The position numbers and the translations under genes were made by a program. Positions 1 through 10,818 of a stretch of 64,000 nucleotides of DNA are shown here, in pieces (positions within the stretch are counted from its first letter, which is position 1; every line of letters starts with the position of its first letter). Source of the stretch: Hygrocybe punicea (Eukaryota; Basidiomycota; Agaricomycetes; Agaricales; Hygrophoraceae). The stretch spans positions 4,960,001 through 5,024,000 of the forward strand of contig OY744468.1 of NCBI GenBank assembly GCA_963556145.1. The letters run 5' to 3'. Below the pieces are notes generated by a model. The model ran no database searches, was not told where the DNA came from, and worked only from the letters and a program-made list of their open reading frames with translations.

Positions 1-1630
1 GTTGGTTTACCCTCGACAACGCGAGCAACAATGACACCTTCATTGTAGCGCTGGAAGGCCTCCTCAAGGCCCGCGACATCGATTTCTGTGCCGTTGAGAA
101 TCGGATCATGTGCTTCGCGCACATCATCAACATATGTTGCCAGCACCTCGTTGAAGGCTTCACCAACACCGCACTCGTTGATCCCGTGGAGACCTTCGTT
201 GCTGCGGACCGTCCGCATGAGCCTGGTGCTCAAACATTTGAGGAGGCCATCAAGTGTGACCCAATTGCACTTGGTCGTGTAGTAGTTCGCAAAGTTCGAT
301 CTTCCGGTCAACGCCGTGAGCACTTCAAATCCATCATCATTGAGGGCAACAGCAGGGCCCACTTCACACTTCCGGATGGCCACCCGATAACGGTCCCTCT
401 CCTACAACTACTTCGCAATGTCAAGACGAGGTGGGATTCAATCTACTACATGATCAATCGTCTTCGCATTTTGCGGCCTGCCATCGATTCCTTCCTCGCA
501 AGCCCTGTCAACAAGGATCTTCAAATGCTCCGTCTCACAGATGTTGAGTGGAATACCCTTCAGGACATCGAGGCAATCCTGGCTGTGCCCCATGCAGCCC
601 AACAAACAATGTCGAAGGAAACCACACCAATTCTGTCTGGCTCCATCCCAGCCTTTGAAATGTTCATGTCGTCTTGGGAGCAGCTCGCCGAGAAGATTCC
701 CCGCCTCAAACCATTCATCGACGAAGGCCTGAAATGGGCGCTCAAATACTATGAGCGGATGGACCGAACAGATGCCTACGTCGTCGCAATGATCATCAAC
801 CCGGCAGTCCGCACATCTTGGATCAAGAAACACTGGGCTGCAGACTGGTTCGAGAAAGCCGAAACCACCTTCCTTGACCTCATGCAGCAGTACTGAGACA
901 AATCCAAACCTGTAGCCCCCAATGAAGTCTTACCCACTAGGTTGGCCGTTGCTTCCATTAAGGCATGGCAAACACTTGACTCGCAATATGGCCTCGACGA
1001 CATGTTCGAAACAGCCGAAGAATCAGGAGAGTTGGCAATGGTCAACGAAGAATACAAGTCCTATGTCAAAGGCCCACTCTCGAAGCCAGGGACGAACCTT
1101 CTTCAATTCTGGTCCATGTCCAATTCAACCTTGCCGACAATTTATTCTATTGCAATGGACTATCTACCTATTCAAGCGTCATCTGTCCCAAGTGAGCGTG
1201 TTTTCTCATCCAGTGCCGAGACTGACACACACAAACGCAACCGCATCCATCCCCTCCTCATGGAGGCCCTTCAAATGCTCAAATTTGGCCTCAAGAAATC
1301 TCGACTTGACTTCATGACTGGGTGGGCAGTCAACGAGGCCAGCATGATGGATGTAGAGGAGGTGGTGGTGGATTTGTTGGGTGCATTGTTTGAGGGGGAC
1401 AAGGACCAAGCATTTGATGTGCTGATTGCAGCCATGGGTGAGGGAGATGATGGGGATATATAGATCGTTAGCATTTTTGTAGTGAGAACCCCGACTGAGC
1501 CGCTACTGAAGTTGACTGTCGTCGGTAGTCATGACTACCGACTACAACTATATGAAATTGTAATGAATAGTCTAGTTGAAGTCGCGACTTTCCTAGTCGA
1601 CTATTGACTAGTCGAGTCGTGGCAACACTA
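1..1630 (+). mobile_element. hAT transposon, 3' part (5' end outside window)
   Basis: The window opens inside a hAT-type DNA transposon. After the transposase frame closes at 1463, about 165 bp of non-coding end follow. They are rich in short inverted words (GTCGAC, GACTAGTC) and stop at GGCAACACTA (1621-1630), the complement of TAGTGTTGCC. That fits the hAT end rule YARNG and is close to the ends of the non-autonomous elements at 33206 and 56006. The expected 8 bp target duplication would be CCTCATGG (1631-1638), but its partner is outside the window. Confidence 0.8.
3..1463 (+). pseudogene. hAT family transposase, 5'-truncated, one internal stop
   Basis: DDE-type cut-and-paste transposase of the hAT superfamily. 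The open frame enters at base 3 with the catalytic-core motif TLDNASNNDTF, followed by C-FAHIIN (about 110-135). The C-terminal dimerisation domain is clear at about 1130-1290 (YLPIQASSVPSERVFSSSAE, then NRIHPLLMEALQMLKF). The frame is broken only by TGA at 894-896, where the family usually has a tryptophan followed by D or E. TGG to TGA is the simplest explanation, and the same frame continues to 1463. The N-terminal BED finger and first aspartate lie outside the window. With the internal stop it is probably dead, but close to intact. Family is certain from the dimerisation domain. Confidence 0.88.
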
Positions 1631-1635
1631 CCTCA

Positions 1636-1768
1636 TGGAATCAGGGACGGAATCACTCGGAAAGGTGGAGATGGATGGGATAATGGAGTCGTGAACTCAA
1701 CTACTACATCAGGAACTGCCTACTGACTAAGGGTATGGTCACGTGACATCACAGGCACAACTACTACA
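1636..1768 (-). repeat. LTR-like segment (TGGA...CTACTACA)
   Basis: About 133 bp with the same ends and length as the short LTRs at 2557, 5055, 38570 and 40153 (TGGA at the left, CTACTACA at the right, with a CACGTGAC box before the end). The interior does not align by eye with the LTR at 2557, so I do not claim that these two form one element. Confidence 0.35.
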
Positions 1769-2694
1769 GCGTGGGTGGGTGGTGAAAAACAGGGGGTCGA
1801 CTGACGTCAACATGGCGGGTCCGTGGGGTTGCCATAAAGGCCGGCATTCATTTGTTTAGGGTAGCGTGCGTGGACAGGGGCTCCTGGTACGTTGAACGTG
1901 GGTTAGCGGGGTTGGTTGGATGGACTGGGGGGTTCTGCTATGCGAAAACGGGGGGTGAGGGTATGGTGACGTGGCAGTGGCCATAAAGGCCAGCGACCAT
2001 TCATTTGGGATGATGAACAGGAGCGGAGGGCTCTGGTACGTTGAACGAGGGCATGGGGGGTTGGTAGGGTGGACTAGGCTCAGGTATCTGAAAAATGGGG
2101 GCGAGATGTCTGGTGACATGGCGCAACGTGGAGGCTCTAAAACGGCGAGGGAGGCTTGCATGAGGCATACGTAGGGGTACGTGGGGCTCTAGGACATGGG
2201 CCGTTGGTAGAAGGGGGCGCATCAAGCGCATGTGTAACTGGGGGAGTGTGTCTTGATGGTGAACTAAGAAAAGTGTAGCTTGAACTTGGTGACGTGGCGG
2301 TACGCGTGTTGGCTGTTTTGCCATGTAAACAGTGCAGTGATGGCGCTTCGTGAGACGTGGGCTATCTAACGAGGATGCTCATGGCCGTATAGCCAGCCGT
2401 GGATGAAAAAATGGGCGCTGCCCTAGAACTGGGTGGTGAGACCACATGAAAAAAGCTGTAGTTGCGAGAAAACTAGTAGAAAAGCTCAAAAAAGCTCAAA
2501 AAAGCTGGAGAGTGGTGAGAAAACAAAGGTGAGATGAATCACACTCTCATCACCAGGTGGAGTGGGCAGGGGAGCCCACTCAGGGTGTCATGGGGTGAAC
2601 ATCATGGTATGATAAACTCAGTCTCTACAAACAAGTGTACTCTACTATGTAATCCTATGAACCGTGGGATCCTATCACATGACCTCCTACTACA
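1769..2694 (-). mobile_element. Non-autonomous short-LTR retrotransposon, partial copy
   Basis: A decayed, partial copy of the element at 38570-40279. The internal part (about 1769-2556) matches that element over long stretches, for example the GGGTTAGCGGGGTTGG and GCTATGCGAAAACGGG words. It ends in a 138 bp LTR at 2557-2694 (TGGAGTGGGCAGG ... CCTACTACA). Left of the LTR at 2534-2554 is a primer-binding site read on the minus strand (TGGTGATGAGAGTGTGATTC), so this is the 5' LTR of a minus-strand element. No gag or pol motif is visible. The opposite LTR is missing or unrecognisable. Confidence 0.65.
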
Positions 2695-3364
2695 ATGTTC
2701 TGTTGCACGGGCATGGGCTTTGGGGCCTGTGTGGGCGTCAAATGGTTGGGTGTTGTGGGACCACGGTCTGGGACACGTTTGAATGCGTTTTCTTGCATGG
2801 GTGCGGGGTTTGGGGCCGGGGTGGGACTTGAGACGTGTTCAGACGTGTTTTGCAGCAGGGACGGTGTGTTTGGGGCTGACGCAGGCACATGATATGTCTC
2901 CCGTTGGGTTTTGGGCACAGGGGTTCACATTGGGGCACTATTTGATGACGGGGCATCATGCAACATGGTTGCTGTTGTTTCTTGCAGTGGGTGTGTAGGG
3001 TCATACTGGGACACAGATTCACGCGAGGATGGGGCCGTTTGGCAGGCAGTTGGTGTTGTGTTGCCACAGAAGTGGTGGCTAGCGGCGTCGTCTGTGTTGT
3101 CGCAGATGCATGCGTGCATGGGGCAGTCTGTTGGGGGCGCGGATGCATTGCTGGGTGTTGTTGTCGATGCTGGTATTTGTGTTGAGTTCCTGTGAAGCTG
3201 TGTGGCTCTGTTTGGGCTGGTACCTGCAGGTATACCAAGACCCGCGCTCATGGGTATGGGTTTTGCCCAGGTCCAAAAAAAGTAACCCGTACCCGTACCC
3301 GGCAGTACCCATACCTGCAACCCGTGCGGGTGACCCATACCCGTGTCATTGCCCAGTTGTGATG
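2695..3364. other. No gene; low-complexity and ACCCG-rich stretch
   Basis: G/T-biased low-complexity DNA without a convincing gene. The minus-strand frame 2738-3238 is Pro/Thr/Gln/His-rich and shows no family. At 3225-3345 lie repeated ACCCGTACCC and GGGTATGGG words like those at the ends of the hAT-type elements at 20464, 31241 and 47750, so this is probably an element terminus whose partner I could not find. Confidence 0.4.
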
Positions 3365-3970
3365 GTGATATCTCAATGACACCATCGCTGGTGGCAACCC
3401 TCCATGTTGCCTTCGTCATGTTCGTTGCTGTGTGCCAAGCCCGCTGCCGCTGGTTTCGACGTTCGAGACCGTTGGCCGAAAAAGTCAGGCAAGCTCCTGC
3501 ATGGCTTTGAGGATGTCCAGGGTGGTGGTCTCTGTGCCAATCATCGCCGTCATCATCCTCCTCCTCGTTTCCATCGTCATTGAGGGGGTGGGTAGTGGGA
3601 GCATGGCAGGAGGCAAGTTGGGAGGTGGGCATGTGGTAGTAAAAGGTAAGTGAACAGTCACATGCCTTTTAGGCTTTTACCACCACCATCCCCCATTCTG
3701 CTGTGCTCCCACTCTCCACCACCTCAACAACAACAGAAACGAGGACGACGAGGATGACAGCGATGATTGGCACCAAGGCCACCCCCCTGTATGCCCTCAA
3801 AACCAAGTAGGAGCGCCCCCGCCATTTTCAACCAACGGCCTCGAACTTCAAAACTAGCTGCGATGGATTGGGTGCACAGCAACGAATGCGATGGAGGCAA
3901 CGTGGTGGGTTGCCCATGGCAGTGGCATCATCGATGGTGTCGTTGTCATCGAGGTATCATCGCTGAAACT
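3365..3970. repeat. Foldback element: about 300 bp inverted arms
   Basis: The left arm (about 3365-3655) and right arm (about 3660-3970) are inverted copies of each other with modest divergence. For example GTGCCAATCATCGCC near 3530 faces GCGATGATTGGCACC near 3760, and CCATGTTGCCTTCGTC near 3405 faces GCGATGGAGGCAACG near 3890. A single arm-like copy is present at 63722-63930, with its first part at 58240-58285 on the far side of an LTR insertion. The inner ends carry the AGTCACATGCCTTTTAG / CTTTTACCACC sequence. No coding domain seen. Confidence 0.7.
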
Positions 3971-4689
3971 GCCACCATCACCACCCTCATGCAACTCGAT
4001 GATGGGACCAATTAGGATGGTGAAACCCATGACAGGGCCGCTGGGGACATCAAAGATGATGTCCCCCATGTTTTTATTAATGGTGGAATACAGGGAGGGC
4101 CGTGGGGGGCCCAATGGCGCAGGTGAGTACCTGCCCATTCCTGCCCATTCCCCCACTTACTAATCCCTCCCTGCTCCTCGTTTGGAGCAGGGAACCCTCC
4201 CTCACCCCTCTCCTTACTCCGGTCACCACCTATCTCATTTACCCGCTGCTTCCCCACCACCCACTTCCACCACCCCAGGCTGGCCATCCTCCCCCGCTCC
4301 CCATGTCCTTCCTGCCCCTCTGGTGCCCTTACCCATCACCAGTGGACCTGATGTGACACCTCTGTGAAGGTGAGTACCCACCAGTTCAATGGTAGCACCC
4401 CATGTATCCTTATTTTTTGTTTCTTTTATTTCTCTTTTATTTGCTGTATTATCATGTATATTAGTCCATCTATAGTAAGTACAAGAATAAATATATTATA
4501 TACAAAAAAATCAGCTTGAACAGACAGGGGGAGAGTGAGTAAGTCAAGCTCGCTGTTGCTGACAGTGAGCTTGAGGTCCCTGACAGTGGCGGAAAGATCT
4601 GGGGCAGCGGTGGAAAGATCCTGAACCTGATCCCCATTTTGGACAGATATCATTATCTAATCTATGATATACAACTTGTAGTAACGGTG
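3971..4689. other. No gene recognised
   Basis: About 700 bp without a supported gene. The stretch CACCCCATGTATC followed by a T-rich tail (about 4398-4450) resembles 63930-63990, so part of it belongs to the same repeat family as the foldback arms. The minus-strand frame 4426-4653 shows no family. Confidence 0.4.
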
Positions 4690-5190
4690 TTCCCGGTGTT
4701 GCTGGGGATATGGCTGGAGTAGAGAATTGGCAGGTTTAAGTCAAATCAAACTAAATGTCACATGTCATGGTCTAGTATAATTAGACTGGTAGTGTGGGAA
4801 GGGTAGGTGGCTTTTTTTGTAGTTTTCTTTTTGTTGTTCATCATGAAATAAAATGTGAAAAAGTTCTCAGGTGTTTGGTCCTTGGGTCTCAGTACTCAGG
4901 TTCTGAAAGTTCTCAGTGCTCAGGGTTCTGAAAGTTCTCAGGTCTTGGAATAAAGGGCTCAGTTCTCAGTGCTCAGAAATGTTCTAGAAAAGCAGAAAAG
5001 GTGGGCGATCACAAAGAATTGCTGGCAGGGTTCGAAGCTGCTCTCATCACCATGTGGAGTCGGTCAGAGGGTCCCTCAGGATCACAAGAGGGAGGAAGCT
5101 GTCCAAAGGCTAAGATGGATCTGTCTACTACATCGAGAAGGCTACTAACTATGATGAACCATGGGAACTCTATCATGTACAATTACTACA
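4690..5190 (-). mobile_element. Short-LTR retrotransposon relic: leader, PBS and 5' LTR
   Basis: A 136 bp LTR at 5055-5190 (TGGAGTCGG ... AATTACTACA). On its left at 5030-5052 is a primer-binding site read on the minus strand: TGGTGATGAGAGCAG followed by CTTCGAACC, the complement of a tRNA 3' end including its T-arm. The leader (about 4860-5000) holds several copies of a CTCAGTGCTCAGGTTCTGAA-like repeat, and the element at 53220 has a comparable CTGTGCTCTGTGCTC leader. The second LTR was not found. Confidence 0.6.
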
Positions 5191-5245
5191 CCACACCCGC
5201 ACCCATTTTACCCATGGGTATTGTACCCACAGGTTTTACCCATCA

Positions 5246-5371
5246 TTTTAAGCCCCAGATCATCCAAAACAGTCAAGTATTGAGCTAGATATGCTCAAAA
5301 TACTGCAATAAGGTATTTTGAGCATATCTAGCTCAATATTTGACTGTTTTGGATGATCTAGGGCTTAAAAA
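5246..5371. repeat. Near-perfect hairpin MITE, 126 bp
   Basis: The two arms of about 57 nt (roughly TTTAAGCCCCAGATCATCC at the left, GGATGATCTAGGGCTTAAA at the right) are separated by a loop of about 9 nt near TGCAATAAG, with very few mismatches. Its outer sequence GATCATCCAAAACRGTCAA is the same as the terminus of the 822 bp element at 41525-42346, so the two are relatives. It sits inside ACCCG-rich repeat DNA (5191-5466), not inside a gene. Confidence 0.8.
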
Positions 5372-5466
5372 AAAGCTGGCGGGTCCAGGAATCTGTACCT
5401 ATACCCTACCCGAGGCTATACCTGTGGCAAAACCCGTGGGTTTACCTGTACCCATGCAATACACTA
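5372..5466. repeat. Probable right terminus of an ACCCG-rich hAT-type element
   Basis: ACCCG-rich DNA ending in CCCATGCAATACACTA at 5466. Its complement starts TAGTG, which fits hAT ends. It interrupts the copia gag coding frame beginning at 5467. The expected target duplication would be CTTTAGAC (5467-5474). No left copy was found, so the left end may be deleted or hidden in the 5191-5245 stretch. Confidence 0.45.
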
Positions 5467-6171
5467 CTTTAGACCAGCAATCCCTTTCCATATGTCCCTT
5501 CTTGTGGCAGTTGAAGCATTCCATCTCGGAATTGGCTGCTTTCCGCTTTCTGTTACCCTTTCTGTCACGCTTTCCAATGAACCTCTCATGCATGGTGACA
5601 TTGTCAGGATTTCACGGCACCTGTGGTCTTCTTCTAATAGTTCATGTGATGTCAGTGACATTCTGTCCTTCTTCAAGCCCACATATGCTGATGTATACAG
5701 GTTCCAACTTTCCGGCAAGGATGATACCAATATCATCGTGAAGTCTTTATCAGAAATGAGGCTACCCATCAGATGGAGTTTTCCCTGCAGTTTCTGGAGC
5801 TTCAATATATGCTCAATTAGGTCAAATCCTTCTTCGGCAATTGATCAGTACAATGTGCATCACATTGCTAATATTCCAAGCTTCCCCCTGGATTCCTTTA
5901 TCAAGGTCAGCTGTTTTCACATCTCACTCACCATGTGTGCGCCAACAATATGAATCATTTTCACATCACCAATCGTGAGCTTGATCCATGTCCTCGTCTT
6001 GGTGTCTCTGTTACACCACTTCTTCATCACCTTGGATTCCACAGACGTTGGATGAGAAGTGTCCGTGGGGATAGGGGCTTTCGATTCCGCATCAATGTAC
6101 ATCTCCAACCCTAGATCCTGAAGCATGTCTAACATCTGTCTCTTCCATAGCATCCAATTGTTCCCCTTCAA
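5467..6171 (-). pseudogene. Ty1/copia Gag fragment, frameshifted and truncated
   Basis: Reading right to left: 6171-5917 has the copia Gag opening (NWMLWKRQMLDMLQDLGLE). 5805-5600 has the middle (ILVSSLPESWNLYTSAY, typical of the UBN2 type of copia Gag). At about 5535-5480 there is a CCHC zinc knuckle, CFNCHKKGHMERDC. The three parts are in different frames, so at least two indels have accumulated. Coding stops abruptly at 5467, where an ACCCG-rich element end abuts it. No protease, integrase or RT follows in the window. Family call is firm from the knuckle and the LP-SW motif; the gene is dead. Confidence 0.8.
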
Positions 6172-6708
6172 TAACTCAATCCAGTAGGATCCTGATGTGT
6201 GTGTGTGACTTCATCTGTCATAGTCAGCTAGTATACAAGGTGGTAGTGCGATGTTTGAAGGTGCATGATCATGTTTCCGTTACAGCCATTCAAGGCTCAT
6301 AACCTATTGTGAAATATGTTGCAGTGGTTGTTGACCGCTAAGATATTTTATGTGGAATTCAATTAAATTTGCCTCTCTCTGAGAGGGTATTTATACTACT
6401 TGCTAGATCTACTAGAAGTTTCTTGTGTTGAGTAGAATCTTCAGCATTATTCATCAGGCAGGCATGTTTGAGTTTTGGGGTCATGTGAGGCAGATTACTG
6501 ACTATTCAGCCAATCAGGACCCTGTTGTGATGGACAGGTGTCAACAACTCATTAAATTTTGGCTCTTACATGATGATGGTACATTGGGTCTTGGCTGTCA
6601 GCAACAGCAGTAGAGCCAAACAGAGACCAATTTGAGGCTGATCACTGTCACTTTCCCTCTCTGGCATTGTAGAGACTGCATTTGGGTGTAATTCTGTCGT
6701 TTTCCATT
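6172..6708. other. No gene; boundary between transposon debris and host genes
   Basis: No family was seen in any frame. This stretch separates the copia fragment from the 3' end of atg15 and should contain the atg15 3' UTR on the minus strand. Confidence 0.4.
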
Positions 6709-8233
6709 TCACTTGGGAAACTGTCCATATTCCCATCTATAACATTCCTTGATGTGAAATAATGAATGTCAGTACGTAATGAACAGAAGCCGTGTGTATG
6801 TCCTTACTATACAATCGTCCTCCGCCACCGCCTCCGGGACTTCTCTTCCGATCTCTTCACTTGCCGCCCAAGTGTTGTTCAAAATCCGCTCAATGACAAC
6901 CACGATTCCATGCGTGCGTAGGTCGACGGCCCACGAGAGATTTGATACGGTGTCATAGATGATAGATTTTCCAAGATGGCAACTGTATGCAATCCTCAGA
7001 CTAGGGCGGACCCGTAGGATAATGAGGCATGGGCCACGAACCGGGATTCCATGGCATATCCACCAAGAGCACAAGCGGATAATACTCCATTACAAGTGCC
7101 CATTGGGATGGGATCGGCGGTGTGATAAATGTGTGTGATGTGTTGGGTCGAAGGCTACCTTGGTAGGTTGGCAAGAACATAGAAAGATGGCGTTGTACTT
7201 ACTGGTGAAGGTAAATGCAGGCGTCTGGCCGCCATTGCCTCGCCAGGTGCCTCGAAGGCGACAGTTGGGGCACCAAATGTGACGCCTATCAGCGAAGCAA
7301 GTGAGCCTCCGAGGGAATGCCCTATAACCCAGATCGTAGAATCCGGATACATGTGTGTCAAATTATTGTATAGATTCTGTGCCAGAAAAGCAAGAATCGA
7401 TCAGCAAACCCCGCAAACGCTACGTTTCTATGCTGACCGTTCCAATGGGATAGAACAGATCTTCGCTGGCGACCAGAGCGCTCTCCATGCAAGCCAGGTC
7501 GCATTTCCATCCCCCGCGATAACATCCACAAACCTCAGTCCATGTCCAATCCACGTGTGCGCAGCAGCAACTGAACAGCAAATTATCATTGACTTTATCC
7601 TTCTTGCCAGTGGGGCCGGTTCCCCCGAAATACCCTGCGGATGTTCCTTTGATGGACAACACAACCGTGGAGTTGTCCTGCGTGGCAAATACATGTCCAC
7701 GAAACCCGTCGTCGTCTGGTTCCCAGCCAATTGGACATACCTTGTGAAATAAAATGAAATTGCAGTCGCTCGTAGACGAATAAAATACGTACAGGACCCC
7801 AACCCTCGCTGAGATCATACCAAGTAGCATCGTCTGTCGGGACGTAAGCATTATAAGACATCTTAGCGAGCTCCAGTAGGGTTTCCCGACTTTCCAAGTC
7901 AGGACCTGTTACTTCATCCTCTTCCCATTGGAAATCCTCACTTTGGCCAAGTATCATCGATCGTCTCCGCGCGCGTGAGTATACATTGAAAGATGGCGGA
8001 TGATACAATTTGATGGAACGCACTCTCAGGGAATGCGATGTCTGGATGCCTTGGTTAGAGTTGACGTGTGCCGATGCTACGTCCGAAAAGACAACACGAG
8101 ACGAAGGGGAAACGGCGTGTAAGTGCCGCAGGTCAAAACGCAGGGAATGCGCTGAGGACTGCAGCTGACTGTCAGTTAAAACAGCCAAAAGAAAGACGAG
8201 CAGTATGGCCAGTGCCGACTCGGAAGGGATCAT
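6709..8233 (-). CDS. atg15: Atg15-type vacuolar lipase
   Basis: Putative phospholipase that breaks down autophagic bodies and other intravacuolar membranes. I read six exons: 8233-7793, 7740-7438, 7376-7203, 7154-7042, 6982-6808, 6747-6709. All five introns are GT..AG, 48-61 nt, and all phases agree, giving 414 residues. An N-terminal hydrophobic segment ([13 protein letters not shown]) fits the signal anchor of Atg15. Core motifs are [23 protein letters not shown] in exon 2 and the lipase elbow [14 protein letters not shown] (Ser in GHSLGG) with [13 protein letters not shown] in exon 3. Exons 4-5 carry [14 protein letters not shown] (probable catalytic Asp) and GYAMES|CHLGK, then RTHGI with the probable catalytic His. 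The last exon ends [12 protein letters not shown], like the CYxWxY tail of Atg15. The gene is intact and in a transposon-free island, so I take it as a working host gene. Confidence 0.93.
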
Positions 8234-8579
8234 GGGCGTCTGACGGACGCGTCGCCAGAGTCAGTTATAATATAGGTTATGTGTTTTGTAACGGCTACTT
8301 TTCACGGTATGGTTTCCTCTTAGTATTATACCACAACTTCATTATACTTGAAACCTCCATTGAAGACCTTTTCAGACCACGTTTGGCACATAAATGTCAT
8401 CTTTGGGCGGAATTTGATGGACGTGAACTCAGTGAACTCGCTGGTTATCACAAGTGATGTTGGCCATTGGTGATCAGTTGCGGAGTCCTATACATCGGCA
8501 TCCTAATAATAATAATAACAAAGAGGATACGCAGAAGAATTAAGCACCTTGTTGTTTTAAATGAAAACGTAAGTTTAGG
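8234..8579. other. Short intergenic region between atg15 and tyrosinase
   Basis: Lies upstream of atg15 and downstream of the tyrosinase gene, so it should carry the atg15 promoter. A short AAT microsatellite is at about 8505-8520. No TATA-like element stands out enough to annotate. Confidence 0.4.
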
Positions 8580-8642
8580 AGAGGACAGCAGGGAAAAGGA
8601 AAAAGTAAGAAGGATTAGTACACACCCTTTCAACGGCGACTT

Positions 8643-10184
8643 TTACAGACAGACGATCAAACTCGAGTAGGTGCGATGCATTGAGGCCGGAGTGGTTGGT
8701 TGGATGGCGTGCAACTCCAGAGAGCGCCTATGGAAGGAGATGGGATCGGTGAATATAACACGTTGGAACGACATCACCAGTGGATGCTTGAATGACATGC
8801 TTGAAGTTAAGAAAGCACTGACATGGTAGTTTTGTGGATGAATATTCTGCCACTGTTGAAAGAGTGTGGGTGAGTGATATAACAGCAAGGACAAAGACCG
8901 AGAAGGACTTTCGTTATTCCAGAGACGATCAAGTTGTGCATGGTGTAACCCTAGGAATACGCATGGTCAATTTATTCACAGCGAATACGTTCAACGAGTC
9001 CTCACAGAATAGCGGGTCTGAAAACAATTGTGCAAGCACACTCATGAGCTACATTCGCGGCCGATAAGAAAAAAACACTTGCCATTCGGTGTAAACAATG
9101 GGTCACAACGATCCTTCCCCTTCTGCTTAAACCCTTTAGGACACGTCCCAGCCAAGTCACCTCCGACAAAATTGTGGAGTTGATTGTGCATCTCCTCCAG
9201 CTCATGCTGAAACCCAAGAAAGTCGCCGGGAGTCGTTAGCTGTGTGATGTTCGCGATGTTCGTTGGAGTGAGCGTGCTATTACGTAGAGGCTTGTTGGAG
9301 TTCTCGTAGAGCGATAGGTTGCGGCGGAGGGTATGTGGGATGGGGTAGGCTAGGATGGGCGCAGTGTTGGACGTCGGGCCGAAGGCACCATTCGGGACAA
9401 GGCAATCAGAGTCAGGGGAGCAGGTGCAATTACCGGAACCACCGAGGCCGAGGATCGGGTCTGGGTCGAAGACGGGAGATGCAGTGAGGTTGGCCACGTC
9501 TTAGAGGTGGAAAAAATAAGCTGAGATGACATCAAGATGAAGGTTACTTGCCTAAGGACCAATCCCAGAAACTGGTGCGAGTGAAGATGAGATAGACGAA
9601 CAGTTGGAGAGGAGGGCTTGCTTACGGTGAAGGACCAGTATAACCACAGGTATCGCGCAACCTTGTATCGAACAGGTGCAAGAACCTTGAAAGAGAAGCT
9701 AGACGTTGCTTTTGATTGACGACAGAGGATGTGCCGCTCACCATCGATCTTCAAAAAACGAAAAGTGAGATAAGAAAACTCAGAAGAGGGTGAATTACAC
9801 TCACGCCATGGCAGGAAGTAGGAATTCCTGTGTGCAATCTTGTCCATTTCGGAATGGCCGAAGGAAAAATCATCGTAGAGAGAGTGGGTTCCGGTTATTA
9901 TTGTACCTTGAGCAGCGAAAGAGAGGCGTTGATGGCGCAACGTTGTCAGACACTACGCAAACAAGAGTCAGGTGAGTCTGTACTACTTCTACTTCTACTA
10001 CTACTACCTTCACGCTTGCGATCCAACTCGCCCTCTCCTCTGTCGTCATCGTGCGCCACTCGCGACGGGCGATTAGCTGCGAACATACCTCCACATTCCG
10101 AAAATGAAGTTCGTGGGCAAAACTGGGCCGGGAGCCAGCCCAAAGCACGGAGGAAATAAGGAGGAGGAGGAGAGAGATTATCAT
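8643..10184 (-). CDS. Secreted tyrosinase with micro-exons
   Basis: Type 3 copper monooxygenase (phenol to o-quinone, melanin-type pigments). Exons read: 10184-10008, 9952-9805, 9748-9742 (7 nt), 9685-9626, 9571-9552 (20 nt), 9499-9083, 9017-9006 (12 nt), 8950-8913, then 8852 onward. Phases agree throughout. Residues 1-23 form a signal peptide (MIISLLLLLISSVLW). CuA: SLYDDFSFGHSEMDKIAHR, then FLPWHRWFLHLFD, which exists only if the 7 nt exon is included. Then CGYTGPSPFWDWSLD. CuB: ELEEMHNQLHNFVGGDL and NDPLFWLHHAQLDRLWNN, then WQNIHPQNYH. Two introns have GC donors (G|GCAAGT at 9551 and 9082). The intron after LWNN (8912-8853) starts GAAAGT where GTAAGT is expected. The 3' end is unresolved: a further intron near 8822-8728 would lead to a frame ending about 8580. 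Family certain; integrity depends on the odd donor. Confidence 0.87.
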
Positions 10185-10818
10185 GCGCCAGCCAAAAGCG
10201 ACTGCTCCGAATTAGGTATTTTTACCGTGCGTTTTATAATTAGCCTCACTCGAGTTCCTGTCTCATAGAAGCTGGGGCAAGGTTGGTTCCATTCTTTTTG
10301 CCTGTGTGCCAGTGGATACTTCTTCTCCAACACTTTGCAGTGATATTTCATTTCGAGTGCGTCATTATTGGATTTAGTAACAGCCCGCCCCATTCGAAGC
10401 TCGAGGTGTGGCAATTCGGAATTGCACAAAAAAATGCCAAGGGATACAGATATCATCGTAGGTTATAATAAGGAGCGGTATATATGTAACTGTTAACAGA
10501 GGGGGGAATTGGAGCTGCATACTAGAGGTCCGATGCGACAAAGTACATGTACAGTAGTGGATAAAAGAAACAAAAATTGACCATGTGAAATAAAATAAAA
10601 GGACAGTTATTCATACATGTCGACCTGCTTCAAGAAACGTGCAAAGAAAAAAGAAAGAGCCTATCGTGCCAAAAATGCAAAGATACAACAGAGATGACAT
10701 ACAAAACGAAACAGAAAAAGAAAAAACATCACCAAGTGTGCTCAAAGAAAGAAAAGAAGAGCAACACTCAGAAGGTGCTAAGCAATCCTCCTCCTCCCCC
10801 ACCGCCCACCCCGTCACC

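Noticed and set aside
1636..2694. 1636-1768 and 2557-2694 as the two LTRs of one element
   Set aside because: Same ends and length, but the bodies do not align by eye; LTRs of one insertion should be near-identical at birth.
2738..3632. Minus-strand frames rich in His, Pro, Thr and Gln as genes
   Set aside because: Low-complexity translations; they run into the foldback arm.
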